Part shown: positions 63,051 to 64,000 of the stretch, piece after piece
Layout: each line of letters opens with the position of its first letter
Position numbering within the stretch: position 1 is the first letter of the stretch
NCBI RefSeq assembly: GCF_000316515.1
Contig: NC_019675.1
Span: 2,009,964-2,073,963 of the forward strand
From: Cyanobium gracile PCC 6307
Lineage (GTDB): Bacteria > Cyanobacteriota > Cyanobacteriia > PCC-6307 > Cyanobiaceae
DNA: 64,000 nt
Direction: 5' to 3'
Position numbers and translations under genes: made by a program
The notes under the pieces: generated by a model
Database searches by the model: none
What the model was told of the DNA's origin: nothing
What the model saw: only the letters and a program-made list of their open reading frames with translations

Positions 63051-64000
63051 TTGGCCACGGTGCTGCTGACGGGAGGAGCCGGATTCATCGGCAGTCACAC
63101 CTGTCTGGCCTTGCTGGAGGCCGGTCACCGGGTGGTGGCGATCGACGACTTCAGCAACGGCAGTCCCGAAGCCCTGCGCCGCGTGAGTGAACTGGCCGGG
63201 CTGGGGGGCTGGCGGCAGCTGTCCCCGGAGCGATGGGCCGCAGGAGACGGGGGCCCGGCCCGGTTCACCCTTCTGAAGAGCGATGTGCGCTCCCCCCTTG
63301 ACCTCGACCGGGCCTTCGGGGAGGGAGAGGAGATGGGCGGGGGCGGCATCGCCGCCGTGCTCCACTTCGCCGGCCTCAAGGCGGTGGGGGAATCGATGGG
63401 CCAGCCGCTGCGCTACTGGGACGTGAACGTCGTCGGTGCGGTCCGGCTGCTGGAGGCCATGGACCGCCACGGCTGTCAGACGCTCGTCTTCAGCAGCAGC
63501 GCCACCCTCTACGGCCTCACCGACCGGGTGCCGATCCCCGAGACGGCGCCGCTGCAGCCGATCAATCCCTATGGCTACACCAAGGCCGCCGTGGAACGGA
63601 TGCTGGCCGATGTGGCCGCCAGCACCCCCGGCTGGCGCATCGCCCTGCTGCGTTACTTCAATCCGGTGGGCGCCCACCCCAGCGGGCGCATCGGCGAGGA
63701 CCCCTCCGGCCCCCCCAACAATCTCTTTCCCTTCCTGTGCCAGGTGGCGGCGGGGCGCCGCCAGCGCCTGGAGGTGTTCGGTGGCGACTGGCCCACCCCC
63801 GACGGCACGGGCGTCCGCGACTACCTGCACGTGATGGATCTGGCGGTGGGCCATGGCCGGGCCCTCGAGGTGCTCCAGGCGGAGCCACCCCAGCTGCTCA
63901 CCCTCAATCTCGGCAGCGGTCGCGGCCACTCGGTGCTCGATCTGGTACGCAGCTTCGAGACCACCAACAACCTGGCCCTGCCCTACGCGGTGGTGGAGCG
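63051..64000 (+). CDS. galE: UDP-glucose 4-epimerase, C-terminus beyond the window
   Basis: GalE interconverts UDP-Glc and UDP-Gal. The visible 316 residues show LLTGGAGFIGSHTCLALLEAGH, HFAGLKAVGES, FSSSATLYG, PINPYGYTKAAVERML (catalytic Y-x3-K), LRYFNPVGAHPSG and GTGVRDYLHVMDLA. The protein is cut by the window end. The start is TTG 63051 or GTG 63060, both close to the GxxGxxG fold; no ATG is available nearby. Residues around 55-90 are longer than usual, an inserted Gly/Glu-rich loop. Divergent from ugd, 146 bases apart. Confidence 0.92.
   Translation, partial: MATVLLTGGAGFIGSHTCLALLEAGHRVVAIDDFSNGSPEALRRVSELAGLGGWRQLSPERWAAGDGGPARFTLLKSDVRSPLDLDRAFGEGEEMGGGGIAAVLHFAGLKAVGESMGQPLRYWDVNVVGAVRLLEAMDRHGCQTLVFSSSATLYGLTDRVPIPETAPLQPINPYGYTKAAVERMLADVAASTPGWRIALLRYFNPVGAHPSGRIGEDPSGPPNNLFPFLCQVAAGRRQRLEVFGGDWPTPDGTGVRDYLHVMDLAVGHGRALEVLQAEPPQLLTLNLGSGRGHSVLDLVRSFETTNNLALPYAVVE

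Overview
The window is high-GC cyanobacterial chromosome. Photosystem II genes (psbK, psbEFLJ, ycf48, rubredoxin), NDH-1 genes (ndhCKJ), Mg-chelatase chlD, plant/cyanobacterial-type ispH and cyanobacteria-specific DUF1997, DUF4079 and DUF3155 proteins all point there. The base composition, tight packing and gene order suggest a picocyanobacterium of the Cyanobium/Synechococcus group; this is inference from content, not from a database match.

Layout. 1-23 kb is dense core genome: the amt tail, ispH, DUF1997, DUF4079, purH, an esterase, DUF3155, a histidine kinase, cobS, tgt, psbK, a WecG-type glycosyltransferase, a large GH15/phosphorylase-kinase-like protein, an oxidoreductase, a CNNM-type membrane protein, a 2OG-Fe dioxygenase, a CAU tRNA, pyrE, ygfZ, a RecB-like nuclease, a phosphoglucomutase-type enzyme and rdgB. 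22.8-32.3 kb is mixed: surface-glycan glycosyltransferases (GT4-like, two GT61, one GT32), partly lower in GC, sit between housekeeping genes (carotenoid oxygenase, hisB, carbonic anhydrase). 32-45 kb is core again: fabI, a PPTase, a thioredoxin-like protein, a DegT aminotransferase, photolyase, Nudix, folK, chlD, an MCE/ABC lipid transporter and yvcK. One foreign-looking methyltransferase is wedged between folK and chlD.

45.4-53.9 kb is an AT-richer island between yvcK and ndhJ. It holds a glycosyltransferase-methyltransferase fusion, a GT2 gene split by an IS3-family element, a WbsX/GH99-like gene killed by one in-frame stop, an RgpF-like gene and a decayed IS5-family element. Both insertion sequences have identifiable inverted repeats and target duplications. 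53.9-58.1 kb holds divergent ndhCKJ and rub-ycf48-psbEFLJ. 58-64 kb holds hisS and a UDP-sugar set: UDP-glucose dehydrogenase, UDP-xylose synthase, a UDP-glucuronate-epimerase-like gene and divergent galE (cut by the window end). The dehydrogenase carries a one-base poly-G frameshift.

The main theme is repeated insertion and decay of cell-surface polysaccharide genes in an otherwise ordinary core genome. UDP-Glc, UDP-GlcA, UDP-Xyl, UDP-GalA and UDP-Gal supply at the right edge could feed the scattered glycosyltransferases. Three surface-glycan genes carry inactivating lesions, as expected if surface structure is under shifting selection such as phage or grazer pressure (inference). I found no CRISPR array, prophage or complete new defence system.
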